Below, one piece after another: positions 1-10,887 of a stretch of 64,000 nt of DNA (its first letter is position 1; every line of letters begins with the position of its first letter). Position numbers and translations under genes: made by a program. Origin of the DNA: Cladocopium goreaui (Eukaryota; Sar; Dinophyceae; Suessiales; Symbiodiniaceae). Location of the stretch: NCBI GenBank assembly GCA_947184155.2, contig CAMXCT020001714.1, positions 71,900 to 135,899 on the forward strand, read 5' to 3'. The notes beneath the pieces are model-generated. The model saw only the letters and a list, made by a program, of their open reading frames with translations, ran no database searches and was not told the origin of the DNA.

Positions 1-1
1 C

Positions 2-1503
2 ACACTTGGGCAAACGGGACGGCCGGAGGTATATTAAAAACATAAAAGCTGGTTCACATTTTAGGTTTTGCCACCTTGATCCATCGCAATCTGATCCCGT
101 TGTAGCGGATAGGTGCAAAGCTTTTTCAATTAGCTTCAAAATGGTTGATTTAAGCTTCCAAATCGTCGATTTTAGCTTCAAAATCGTCGATTCTAGCTTC
201 ACACGGTGCTAGGGCGACGTTAGGGCGACGTTAGGGCGACATTAGGGCGTCTGTAGGGCCTTTCCTGCAGCTAAATGCCGCATCACATGATGTGGCAATC
301 CTCCAGGGGCCAACAACAGGGCACAACCGACCAGATTGTTTTTTCTTGTGCCCAGCTTGTACTTTATTCTTTCCAGAGGCTATTCCTTTTCATTCCTGTT
401 CATTTTTCTTTTTTGTTTTGGGACTTACAAACCTTAAGCACAATGAAATGCATAGAAGATTTCTTTCGCATTCCTATGCGTTTCATTGCTTTTAAGGTCT
501 GTGAGTCCCAAGACATGATGGAAAAATGAAAAGGAATAGCTCTGGAAAGAAAAAGGTACGGAAACCTGTAGAAATGCTCCACGGACGGTCCCATTGCTTA
601 GGGCCTCCGGCCCTAAGCGATGGAGGCCCCCAGAGCGAGAAACAAGCATGTCTCTTGCTCTGGGAAGCGTCCCATTGCTTAGGGCCTCCGGCCCTAAGCG
701 ATGGGGATGCTTCCGCCCAAAAACCCATCCAATCGGTGGTGCGCTCAATTTGGTCGCTTTTAATTTCAAAATGGTCGATTTTAGGTTCAAAATGGTCGAT
801 TTCGCTTAGGGCCGGAGGCCCTAAGCAATGGGACGCTTCCCAGAGCAAGAGACATGCTTGTTTCTCGCTCTGGGGGCCTCTCCATCGTTTAGGGCCGGAG
901 GCCCTAAGCAATGGGACCGTCCGTGGAGCATTTCTACAGGTTTCCGTACCTTTTTCTTTCCAGAGCTATTCCTTTTCATTTTTCCATCATGTCTTGGGAC
1001 TCACAGACCTTAAAAGCAATGAAACGCATAGGAATGCGAAAGAAATCTTCTATGCATTTCATTGTGCTTAAGGTTTGTAAGTCCCAAAACAAAAAAGAAA
1101 AATGAACAGGAATGAAAAGGAATAGCCTCTGGAAAGAATAAAGTACAAGCTGGGTACAAGAAAAAACAATCTGGTCGGTTGTGCCCTGTTGTTGGCCCCT
1201 GGAGGATTGCCACATCATGTGATGCGGCATTTAGCTGCAGGAAAGGCCCTACAGACGCCCTAATGTCGCCCTAACGTCGCCCTAACGTCGCCCTAGCACC
1301 GTGTGAAGCTAGAATCGACGATTTTGAAGCTAAAATCGACGATTTGGAAGCTTAAATCAACCATTTTGAAGCTAATTGAAAAAGCTTTGCACCTATCCGC
1401 TACAACGGGATCAGATTGCGATGGATCAAGGTGGCAAAACCTAAAATGTGAACCAGCTTTTATGTTTTTAATATACCTCCGGCCGTCCCGTTTGCCCAAG
1501 TGT
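2..1503. mobile_element. Large near-perfect inverted repeat (foldback-like element)
   Basis: The sequence 2-701 is repeated in reverse complement at 802-1503. Outer bases pair about an axis near 752.5, and the arms differ by only a few bases (for example one substitution in the stretch beginning at 275 versus 1230). About 100 bp of spacer separates the arms. The spacer carries two copies of a TTCAAAATGGTCGATTT-type unit that also occurs, diverged, near the arm ends. Each arm contains an 11-12 bp tandem repeat (GTTAGGGCGAC type, 209-256) and two GGGCCTCCGGCCC palindromes. No transposase frame is visible; the open frames appear identically on both strands because of the symmetry. The left target site is outside the window, so a duplication cannot be checked. 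It could be a foldback transposon or an assembly or library hairpin artefact. Confidence 0.8.
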
Positions 1504-2498
1504 TGAGACACGGTACGCAACATGAAGTGGGAATATTGATATATGGATGGCCCCAAAGGTGCTTATTACCCACCGCAGTGCCAGGTTGAAGCCTGAGAAA
1601 GCTTTCCAGTCCCAGGTAAAACACTGCCCTGACCATGCGGCTGTGCACCCTATAAAATGGCGCGATGCACTGTTTAGGCTTGTTTAGGCATTCTTGGTCT
1701 CCAAAGCCAGGATCAGGATTGGACAGGAGTAGGCAACCCCACCTTAAAAAGGAAAATGGAAAGGTCCCCCCCCACATACCCTAAGGGGTCCCTAGGCCTT
1801 GGCAAGAGTCAGAAGCAGCAGCCTTTGTCACAAACTCAAGGTGGGTTATGTCCAACAAGCTGCCTGTGACACAAGCAGCACAGAGGCATTGATGTGATGC
1901 TTTGGACCTGAAAACCACAACTGCCAGGCGATTTGACGGGATATGGAGACCGATATGGACCCTGGCTGCTTGGGTCACCCAAAGAGGTGGGTCAGCTGAA
2001 GAATCCATCGCTGGGGACCAAGGAAGCGAAGCACAGTGGAACTGCAGTGGAACTTGACTAACCCACCTGGACCTTGCGAAAAGAAGTGGCTGTGCAAAGA
2101 GCAATGGGGAAAAAGCCGACCGGCCCTACTGAAATTATCCTACCATCATTTGATCCGGTAGATGATGTGGCAGGACTCGGTGACTTGCAGCTAAGGCCTC
2201 CCAATGCAAACAAGGCCAGCGACGCGCAGGTTCATGAGGTTTTTTGTTCAATGTCATTGGTTGGTGGTGGTTGTGTTGCCTTTGCTTGTGATACTTTCCA
2301 ATCTTTCCATTCTTAGGACGGATCCAGCACTGAATAAGACCTGAAGGGTCGCATATTCGATCCCCAGGTTGGCGGTCCAGAAGGCGCGCCCCAGGGCCGA
2401 ACAAACGGCCCCATTGGGCACAAGAAGGTTCCAAAGAGGATCAACATTCAGGAGAGTTTCGACAGGGCCAGGGATCGAACATATAGATTGTATTACTG
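1504..2498. other. No gene supported
   Basis: Mixed-composition sequence downstream of the inverted repeat. Open frames on both strands are short, overlap each other and show no recognisable domain. I see no convincing splice-bounded exon here. Confidence 0.5.
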
Positions 2499-2500
2499 TA

Positions 2501-2611
2501 CCATCTGGTTATTTAACATAGCCATGGAAAATCACCATTTTTAATAGGTAAACATAGGTAAACCATCTATAAATGGGCCATTTTCCATGGCTATGTTAAA
2601 TAACCAGATGG
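2501..2611. mobile_element. MITE family 1, complete copy with TA flanks
   Basis: A 111-bp foldback whose ends are perfect inverted repeats of about 32 bp, starting CCATCTGGTTATTTAACATA and ending with its complement. It is flanked on both sides by TA (2499-2500, 2612-2613). TA duplication and short coding-free foldback structure resemble Tc1/mariner-type (Stowaway-like) MITEs. Related copies lie at 19907-20008, 55955-56060 and 61741-61840. Confidence 0.8.
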
Positions 2612-2613
2612 TA

Positions 2614-3728
2614 GATTGTTAACTTTATCATGTTTTGCCTGAGGGAAAGCAGACACACAAAGCCATGTGTGAGCAGAATTCAGCAAAATGAGACAGTTCG
2701 CAGACATATCAAGCGACTGAAAAGATTCTAGATGCCCAGAGGCAAGGGAGTTGAGATGTCTGCGACATGTCAGCGAGAGTTTTTGATGTATTTTGGTCTT
2801 GAGGCATCTAGATGGAGGAATATCCAGAGATTATGGACGTGTTGTTTGTACAATGCATTTGGATGCATTTGGATGAACTTGGTGCGCCTTGGGGCATTAT
2901 CCAAAATTGTGTCATCAGGAGGAGTTCGGGACTGACAGTTGCGAGATCACAACGGCCATGATCAGGAGCCGCGTTGAACGCTGTTCAAAGGATTCGTTTT
3001 TTGAGTTCACCGATAGGGAAGTTGCACATAAACCAAAATTCCGCTTCTGCGAATTATTGCAAAAACAAAGATCAGAATAGTGGTTCCATTGCTATCCCAT
3101 TTTTGAGCCAAGGCACATGGCATTCCAACACCTTCCAACCATCCTCCAACTCGGAGGAACGTCCCAAACCAGCTGAATCGAAAACAGTTCGTGGAGCGGC
3201 TTGACCAGCTGGGTTTTTTGGGCATGCTCTTTGGCTGCAGAAAGTTCCCGATCGCTCCACATTTTTTTATCATATTCTTGGACCTCAGGGGTGTGCCTGG
3301 GGGTACTCATACTCCAACATATCGATGGCAATTTTGATGTGGAAAAGTGATAAAACGTGATGATATGTGATGATCAACATAGATTAGCAATGATATTAAC
3401 AATGATTAACCATATTTTTTGAATATTTTCTTGAGGTTTTCCCAAAATTTCAGACAAGACTCCGTGAGCTGGGACATGTGCCTGCTGCATCACCAGGTAT
3501 GACTTTGTTTACGTTCCGAGACTCGGCTGGAGCGGGCTATGAAAGAAACACGGGCGTGTCAATGGATGAAATGAACTGGGCTGTATATTGTCTATCAATA
3601 GTAATCATATGTACTGTATATATATAATAATATATATATATGTATATTATATGCATCCCCAAGTTATGGCCATCAAATAATAGGGCGTGTTGATTGATCA
3701 AAGGATCTAGGCAAAACGTGGACCCAAG
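2614..3728. other. No firm gene; one possible small exon at 3454-3496
   Basis: A 43-nt stretch at 3454-3496 lies between an AG preceded by a T-rich run and a GTATGA donor, and is open in two frames. It could be an exon of the RRM gene that follows, but its phase does not clearly connect. A short (TA)n run lies at 3618-3650. Nothing else recognised. Confidence 0.3.
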
Positions 3729-4539
3729 GATCGATCGAGCCACGCGAATGAACGTTGGCTACGCGTTTGTGAACTTTGTGAACTCCGAGTGCTTCAGGCA
3801 CGGGATTGGCACATTGGCACAGATTTGCCGAAGTAATCTAAGTAGCTGATGAGCTAACAACCCCAGGAAGAGTAGCGACTACAGTGACTACAAGCTGCCT
3901 TAGTGCTGTGTAGCTACTCTGATTGATATCTCCGCACCAGGCTGTGCCAGATCACCTTGCAGGGAAAGAAGTTTCTGGACAAGGAGGAGGGAGACAAGCG
4001 TCGCAGCGGCAAACCCATCATTGCCTCCTGGCACTGTTCACTGGGTCCCAACAGTCTCGGTATAGCCTTGGAGTGTTGGTCAATACAGCTTCCGAACTCA
4101 GTCAATTTGCGGCGATTCAACGAGTTGCATAAAACGTTCTGGGAGGTTCTGGACGAAGGGTTCTGGGTTCTGGAAGGGTTCCAGAATAATTACATCTGCC
4201 AAGCTTCCGGACATTTCATGCTCAAAAGGTTCCCACAGGTTTCAAGTCCCACTTCACCATACCTCACCTGGGTTTGTCCACAAAAGGGGGAATGAACCAA
4301 TTGATATAGCCATTCAAGAATGGGGAAACTTATCATTTCTATAATTGTACGCATAATGTTACATTATGTCATATCACATTCCCAACTTTTTGATCTGGAC
4401 AAAACCGCTTTGTGCCCTCCGATCATTTCAGACAGGAACACGATCGATCTAGAATGGGCAGCCCCTAAGGTCTCGGCTGCCCATGTGCAAGGCCTCGAAA
4501 ACAACGAGCGACACTTCAAGGACGTGCTTGGAGGGAATG
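3729..4539 (+). CDS. Mei2-like RNA-recognition-motif protein, three internal exons (partial gene)
   Basis: Exons 3729-3797, 3941-4059 and 4432-4539 join in one frame. The first intron is GC-AG (donor AG|GCACGG) with phase 2; the second is GT-AG with phase 1, and the next exon supplies the missing bases exactly. The first exon encodes MNVGYAFVNFVNSE, an RNP1 motif of the RRM_2 (Mei2-like) class. The third exon encodes PKVSAAHVQGLENNERHF, which matches the last strand of that domain, usually written K-x-x-x-V-x-x-A-x-x-QGLE. Family members are RNA-binding proteins that act in RNA metabolism. The middle exon is Lys/Gly/Asp-rich and longer than usual for the domain. The first part of the RRM (RNP2) and both gene ends were not found. 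Phase agreement and both motifs make the domain call fairly sure; the exact exon 1 start is not. Confidence 0.6.
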
Positions 4540-5334
4540 GTGGTGATATTTCTGCTTTAATTTTATTTCGTAAATGGCAGAAGATATCAGAAACATTGCA
4601 GACACATATCAATCATATCATGAGAGAACAAGATAACATGAGTTGGATTCATACTCCATCCCGAGGATGCTGCGGTGGCTCATACCCTTCATCGACCTGT
4701 GAAATTTCAAGCGGGTGATGCAAGTGGAAGGCGACCCAGGTCCTTCGTTTTGATGGATTTTGGACTAAAGTGACTGAAGTGTGGATGGGATTTGATATGA
4801 TATAACTGATATAACCATATACAAATGAGACTTTGGGAATTGCGGTCACTTGATGTGGCTCACTGCTATTTATAGGGAATTTCCAACCATTGGTGTATGG
4901 ATACTTCCACCTTCCACTCAACAAGGGCGCTATCAGAAGCGGATCGGCGGAGGGGTAAGCAATGGCAGACCAACAGGAGATACCCCAAAAAGCCGCAAGT
5001 TGCCATCTGTAATTTAAATCAATCAGTTTCATCCCCAAAAACTGTGGTGATATATATATATATTATATAATTATATGTAATATAAATATATATATATATA
5101 CACATACATATCATGGGCAAATAAAGTGAGCGACGAACTTGATTGGACGCCCTGGAATCCCCTGAAACTGAGAACTGCTGGGAATGCTCTGGGTTTGGGA
5201 AAAAACTCCTATTTTTCCCAAAAGCATCTCCGATGCTTGGGTTCTCGTTTAGTTGCACTCGCCGCGGGGGAGCGAGACTGAGTGGTCGACGGAGATGTGT
5301 TGGATGGAAGGACGGAAGGAAAAGGAAGGAAGGA
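4540..5334. other. AT-rich non-coding sequence up to scaffold gap
   Basis: Includes a (TA)n microsatellite at about 5049-5106 and a purine-rich GGAAGGA run directly before the N block, which probably caused the gap. No exon supported. Confidence 0.5.
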
Positions 5335-5434
5335 NNNNNNNNNNNNNNNNNNNNNNNNNNNNNNNNNNNNNNNNNNNNNNNNNNNNNNNNNNNNNNNNNN
5401 NNNNNNNNNNNNNNNNNNNNNNNNNNNNNNNNNN
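5335..5434. other. Assembly gap of 100 N
   Basis: Exactly 100 N, the usual placeholder for a gap of unknown size. The left edge is a GGAAGGA repeat. Frames crossing it cannot be trusted. Confidence 0.99.
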
Positions 5435-6041
5435 TGAGTGAATTCAGAAGTACGATGCCTCCGTCCTTGCAGGAGTCTACTGGAGCCTCCTTGATTGCTA
5501 TTGCAGCGCATGCCAATTGACAGCCGTAGTTGCAGCAGGACAGGAGGCTCTTGACACTCCTTCTGCAATCAAAGTTGCCGAAAACAATTTCACCTTTTCT
5601 CTTCCGTCGTCGCGCACAGGAGACTTCGCTTGAACCTCCTTCGTGGACGAGTTTGCTTGAGTTGGGCGGGTGGCACTGACACACAGGAGATAGGTAGCTT
5701 TCAGCAGTGCGGTGAGCAGGCGAAGCAGCATGTTTGCGGAAACGAGCCACACGAATGTCACCACTGTTCACTTCATACCTTGCAAAGTGATGCCTGGAAA
5801 CCGGAAACTTGGACATGGCTTCAGGACTCACTTCCTGAGCATCATGGCACAGTCGGCAGCCCAAGCCCCAACTGCCACTCTCCATATTCATTTTGGCGTC
5901 CAACCATGCTAATTCTTTCTGCCATACAGGCTTATATTTCACCCATGTGCATCGAGCACATTTTGCACCTGCAGAGCAAGCTTTCACATGTGCATCATCA
6001 TCATAGCCGCCAAGCGAACAGTTGCCCAACTGCTCTGACAT
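5435..6041 (-). CDS. Zinc-finger-like protein, 3' end lost in the gap
   Basis: The frame opens with ATG at 6041 on the minus strand and runs about 200 codons into the N gap. It has a Cys-rich N-terminus (CSAGAKCARC). It then has WGLGCRLC followed, about 40 residues on, by FRKHAASPAH, giving a C-x2-C...H-x5-H arrangement. Such fingers occur at the N-terminus of hAT-like and other transposase-associated proteins, and I recall similar ones being repeated in dinoflagellate genomes. That link is inference, since no catalytic transposase segment is visible. A basic stretch (RRRKRK) follows. Beyond the gap the same frame reads Pro/Ser-rich filler without support. A weaker minus-strand frame upstream (6491-6814) could be a 5' exon. 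Confidence 0.5.
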
Positions 6042-6840
6042 ACTTGCTGATCCCTAGGTTTGAGCCGGTCAAGCAGAAAGGGAAATGTGTGCGGCTTGCA
6101 GCTAACAATAATAATGACTGATCAACTGATAGGAAAGCCTGCCAAGCTGGCTGCCGCCATGAAAGAAATTACTGAATGACATTCAGCCACCGTTCAAAGT
6201 GACCCCTTCGGCCATTTTTTCCCCTCAGCCGCGTCTCCCCTGCGGCGATGAGACGTTGATACACTCCGGACAACGGTCAGAGGCGACGTCCAAAAATGAT
6301 CTTCAGCAAGTATCTGAATCTCAGTCTGGGAAATAGCAGCTTCAACAGCGCAGCTCTGCTCGGATCTTTTTGGCTAACTGGCGTGTCTCCGAGTTCTCAG
6401 CTGTCAGTGTTAAACATAGGGGTTTAGTTTAGTAACAAAACTTGAGCAAAAAGAGTCGAAACTTCTGGTGCAGTCAAGATGCGCTGTTCATCAAATAGCC
6501 ATGCTTGTCTTTGAGCCCACCCTGCGGAGAAGCTGCTGTTGAACCATCTGGGCTGAGGTTGCTGCATCCTGCTTCCATGGCTTCTCAGAATTGCAAAACA
6601 AAGTCGACCTCTTTGGGCTCACCGGCATGAGGAGCTGGCCAAATCTTGTCGCTTGGCTCGTCTGACACATGGCTGAAAACATTGGTTGAGAAAACGCTGC
6701 TACTGACACAGGAGACCTAAGGAGCCTCCTTGCGTGACTTCCCCCTAGTAGCTGCTGGTGTTGACCAATTGTCCAGGAAACTATAGAAGCCTCTCTGCGC
6801 AATGAGCGTGGCAAAAAAAAAGAAGTTCACAAAACACTTT
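6042..6840. other. No firm gene
   Basis: Contains a minus-strand open frame at 6491-6814 (107 codons, Ser/Gln/Arg-rich, no domain recognised) that might belong to the zinc-finger gene downstream on that strand. Otherwise nothing recognised. Confidence 0.3.
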
Positions 6841-6841
6841 T

Positions 6842-7130
6842 CTCAGGAGTGTGTACCTCCTTGGCCAAGGAAGCTTATATGATGAATGTCAATGATCCTT
6901 GCTCAGGAGGGTGCACCTCCTTGGTCAGGACACTGATGGATAATGAAAACATGTCAATGATTGTTGCGTGCACCTCCTTGGTCCTGGTCAGGAGGTGTGA
7001 TAATGAAAACTTGTGAATGAAATCCTTGCTCAGGAAGGTGTACCTCCTTGGCCAGGACAGGAAATCTGAATTCATTATGGAAACACTGGTAAATGATCTT
7101 TGCTCAGGAGGGTTTAGCCTTCGGCAAGGC
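6842..7130. repeat. Minisatellite, about 60-75 bp units
   Basis: Four to five diverged copies of a unit with CTCAGGAGGGTGCACCTCCT followed by TGGTCAGGAC and an AT-rich tail (TGATAATGAAAAC). Copies start near 6842, 6902, 7029 and 7103. The core GGAGG...CCTCC can form a small hairpin in each unit. Confidence 0.75.
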
Positions 7131-7364
7131 ATGTGACATATGAATTTACATGAGTTGATCATGGAAACAGTAACATCTAAACAAGACAAACATGTTTGAA
7201 GCAATACGTTTTCTCCAATATGTTAAATCAAGAGAGTTTTGGGCAACACATACATATCCCTGAATGACTTGTAACATATGTTAAAAACCAACTCTATAAC
7301 CATGTCTTAAAACATAGAAGCACCACCAATCAGCGCAAAGAACCTTACTAAATCCACCCCAGAG

Positions 7365-8655
7365 GAGCGAGACCGGATGCTGGACGGGATGAAGCCGTGG
7401 AAATAGCTTGGGGAAACTTCGCTGGGAGGGAGCGAGACCGGATGCTGGACGGGATGAAGCCGTGGAAATAGCTTGGGGAAACTTCGCTGGGAGGGAGCGA
7501 GACCGGATGCTGGACGGGATGAAGCCGTGGAAATAGCTTGGGGAACTTCGCTGGGAGGGAGCGAGACCGGATGCTCGACGGGATGAAGCCGTGGAAATAG
7601 CTTGGGAAAACTTCGCTGGGAGGGAGCGAGACCGGATGCTCGACGGGATGAAGCCGTGGAAATAGCTTGGGGAAATAGCTTGGGGAAACTTCGCTGGGAG
7701 GGAGCGAGACCGGATGCTCGACGGGATGAAGCCGTGGAAATCGCTTGGGGAAACTTCGCTGGGAGGGAGCGAGACCGGATGCTCGACGGGATGAAGCCGT
7801 GGAAATCGCTTGGGGAAACTTCGCTGGGAGGGAGCGAGACCGGATGCTGGACGGGATGAAGCCGTGGAAATAGCGGAAATGCTGGACGGGATGAATCCGT
7901 GGAAATAGCTTGGGGAAACTTCGCTGGGAGGGAGCGAGACCGGATGCTGGACGGGATGAAGCCGTGGAAATAGCTTGGGGAAACTTCTCTGGGAGGGAGC
8001 GAGACCGGATGCTGGACGGGATGAAGCCGTGGAAATAGCTTGGGGAAACTTCGCTGGGAGGGAGCGAGACCGGATGCTGGACGGGATGAAGCCGTGGAAA
8101 TAGCTTGGGGAAACTTCGCTGGGAGGGAGCGAGACCGGATGCTGGACGGGATGAAGCCGCTTGGGGAAACTTCGCTGGGATATGCTGGACGGGATGAAGG
8201 TGGAAATAGCTTGGGGAAACTTCGCTGGGAGGGAGCGAGACCGGATGCTGGACGGGATGAAGCGTGGAAATAGCTTGGGGAAACTTCGCTGGGAGGGAGC
8301 GAGACCGGATGCTGGACGGGATGAAGCCGTGGAAATAGCTTGGGGAAACTTCGCTGGGAAGGACCGAGACTGGATGCTGGACGGGATGAAGCCGTGGAAA
8401 TAGCTTGGGGAAACTTCGCTGGGAGGGAGCGAGACAGCATGCTGGACGGGACAAAACCGTGGAAATAGCTTGGGGAAACTTCGCTGGGAGGGAGCGAGAC
8501 CGGATGCTGGACGGGACAAAACCGTGGAAATAGCTTCGGGAAACTGCGCGGGGAGGGAGCGGGACAGCATGCTGGACGGGACAAAACCGTGGAAAATAGC
8601 TTGGGGAAAGTGCGCTGGATGGGAGCGAGACAGCATGCTGGACGGATAGGAAACC
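7365..8655. repeat. 65-bp tandem array, about 20 copies
   Basis: The unit starts GAGCGAGACCGGATGCTGGA and continues through GAAGCCGTGGAAATAGCTTG to CTTCGCTGGGAG. Starts at 7365, 7430, 7495 and 7559 give a 65-bp period. Left-hand copies are nearly identical. Copies right of about 8400 are progressively diverged (CAGCATGCTG, GGGACAAAACC). Several internal copies are truncated (7660-7680, 7870-7890, 8155-8190, 8265). Because 65 is not a multiple of three and the minus strand lacks stops, all three minus frames stay open (up to 494 codons). No promoter or domain supports a protein. Confidence 0.95.
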
Positions 8656-8809
8656 TTGAAAATAGTTTGCGGCAGAACTGTTGGCACGGGTTTTTTCAGG
8701 ACAAATGCCATCATTGCGATTGGCCTGAAAAAATTGTGGACCCAAGACTGGTCAAATGGTCCCAAGACCGGTCAAACGGTTTGCAAAGGCTGAAAAATGG
8801 GACATGCAC

Positions 8810-10235
8810 AGAGAAGCTTTTACACAAAAAAAGCCTTTACACAGAAACTTTGACACACAGACGCGTTTACACAGACACAGAGGAGTCTTGACACAGAAGC
8901 CTTTACGCACAGAAGCTTTTTTGCACAGAGTAGCTTTTACACACAGAAGTCTTTACACAGAGAAGTCTTGAGACAGAGAAGCCTGTACACACAAAGGCTT
9001 TTACAGAGAGAAGCCTTTTGTACAAAGAAGTCTTGACACAGAGGAGCTTTTACGAGAGAAGTCCTTACACAAACGAGATTTACACACAGAAGGTGTTACA
9101 GATAGACATTCTTTCGGCGCACAGAAACTTTAACACAGAGCAGCTTGTACACACAGAAGCTTTTACACAAAAAAGCCTTTACACAGAGAAGTTTTTCACA
9201 CAGGAGCTTTTGCACAAGAAAACTTTTACACAGGAAAGCTTTTACACACAGAAACTTTCACACACAGAAGCTTTGTACACCGAGAAGTCTTACACAGAGG
9301 AGCTTTTACGCACAGACGCATTTACACAGAGAAGCCTTTACACAGAGAAGCCTTTACGCACAGACGCGTTTACACAGAGAAGTCTTTGCACAGAGGAGCT
9401 TTTGCACACAGAATCTTGTACACACAGACGCTTTCACACACACACACAGGAGGTTTTACAAACAGACAACTTTACGGCGCACAGATTTTTTACACAGAGC
9501 AGCTTTTACGCAGCGAAGCTTGTACACACAGGGGGCTTTTTTACACAGAAGCTTTTACATAAGGTTTTTTTAATACACAGAAGCTTTTACACACAGAAAC
9601 CTTTACACACAGAAGCTTTTACACACAGAAACTTTTACGAAGGTTTTACACACAGAAGCTTTTAACACAAAAAAACCTTTAAACAAAGGAGCTTTTACAC
9701 ACAGACGGGTTTACACAGAGAAGTCTTTACACACGGAGGCGTTTACACAGGAAAGAGTTTACACGGAAGCGTTTACACAGAGTAGTTTTTTACACAGAGA
9801 AATCTTTACACAAAGAAGTCTTGACACAGAGAAGCTTGCACACACAGAGGCTTTTACACACAGAAGCCTTTTACACAGAGCGGCTTTTTCACAGAGGAGC
9901 TTTTACACAGAGGAACTTTTACACAGAGAAGCTTGTACACTCAGAGGCTTTGACACAGAGAAGTCTTTTACACAGAGAAGCTTTTGCACACAGAAGCTTT
10001 ACACAAACAAAGCCTTAACACAGAGGAGCTTTTACAGACAGAAGCTGGTACGCAAAGAAACTTTCGCAAACAGAAACTTTTAGACACAGAGCGCGTTTTA
10101 CACAGAAGATTTTACACACAAGAGCTTTTACACCAAAAACCTTTACACAGAGAAGTTCTTGCCCACAGAAGCTTTTACTGCCAGAAGCTTTTATGCAAAG
10201 AAACTTTTGTACAGAGAAGTCTTTACCCATCTTTT
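8810..10235. repeat. Degenerate short tandem array, about 18-24 bp units (HindIII-rich)
   Basis: About 1.4 kb of imperfect repeats of ACACAGAAGCTTTTAC and variants (ACAGAGAAGTCTTT, ACACAGACGCGTTTAC). AAGCTT recurs in a large share of units. Unit length and sequence vary, so open frames such as the one at 9018-9665 are repeat translations. Confidence 0.95.
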
Positions 10236-10835
10236 ATCATGTCTCATTTTTCATGATCATTTGCCATCTGTCACCTTCATATATATCTTCGTTTTCATGC
10301 TCTTTTGGTCAGCTCCCTCTGTCGTTTAATTTTCATTTCGTTCTGTCCGTCCACGCTTCGTGCTCGCTCCCTCTGCGGCGAAGCAAACTAAACGAGAACG
10401 CAGAAATAGATAGCGACTAGACAGATGGGATAGAGTTAATTACATTAACAGAAATAGCGACTAGAAGACGGTAGGCGTAGCTGACACAGCATGCTGTGGT
10501 GAATCGTGGCCCCTGATACCATCAGTGCGCACGATGTTTAAGTAAAGATCTTACGTCGATTTCGTGCAGAGCAAAGCTGGCCACACCCCAAGATTTTCAA
10601 GAAAAGGCGTGCTGTGCGCCATCTTGCTTTTGGGTTCTCTGGCCCACCTTGTTTTTGGATGGCTTATGCCAAACGTTTCTGATAAAATTGGAGATGGTTT
10701 CATTATTGGGTTACCACATGCAGGTCCCTCCCCATTTTGAGCCAAGGCAATCCAGCGCATCTCGGCCTTTCAACTGAGAGGCGACCATGTCGTTTCGGCA
10801 CTGCTGGTGCCTTTCTCTTGACTGCTGCCCCACAG
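10236..10835. other. No gene supported
   Basis: Unique sequence after the array. A short minus-strand frame at 10551-10760 has no domain and no exon signals that I trust. Confidence 0.4.
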
Positions 10836-10887
10836 CAGATACTCGAGGCAGAACCAGGGGGCTCTGAATGATCCGAATGTGAAGCAG
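10836..10887 (+). CDS. Candidate internal exon, unknown protein
   Basis: 52 nt between a pyrimidine-rich acceptor (CTTGACTGCTGCCCCACAG) and a CAG|GTTACC donor. One frame is open and reads RYSRQNQGALNDPNVKQ. Support is splice context only; no partner exon was found. Confidence 0.25.

Noticed and set aside
209..256. Telomere-like TTAGGG repeats
   Set aside because: The unit is GTTAGGGCGAC (11-12 bp), only about five copies, mirrored in the inverted repeat; not a telomeric tract.
7365..8655. CRISPR-like array of regular repeats
   Set aside because: Units are contiguous 65-bp tandem copies with no variable spacers, no leader and no cas genes; this is a eukaryotic minisatellite.
7281..8765. 494-codon minus-strand protein (and two overlapping frames)
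   Set aside because: All three frames are translations of the same 65-bp repeat; no domain, start context or codon preference supports a protein.
9018..9665. 215-codon plus-strand frame
   Set aside because: Entirely within the HindIII-rich degenerate repeat; repeating HTEAFTQRSLYTEK pattern is a by-product.
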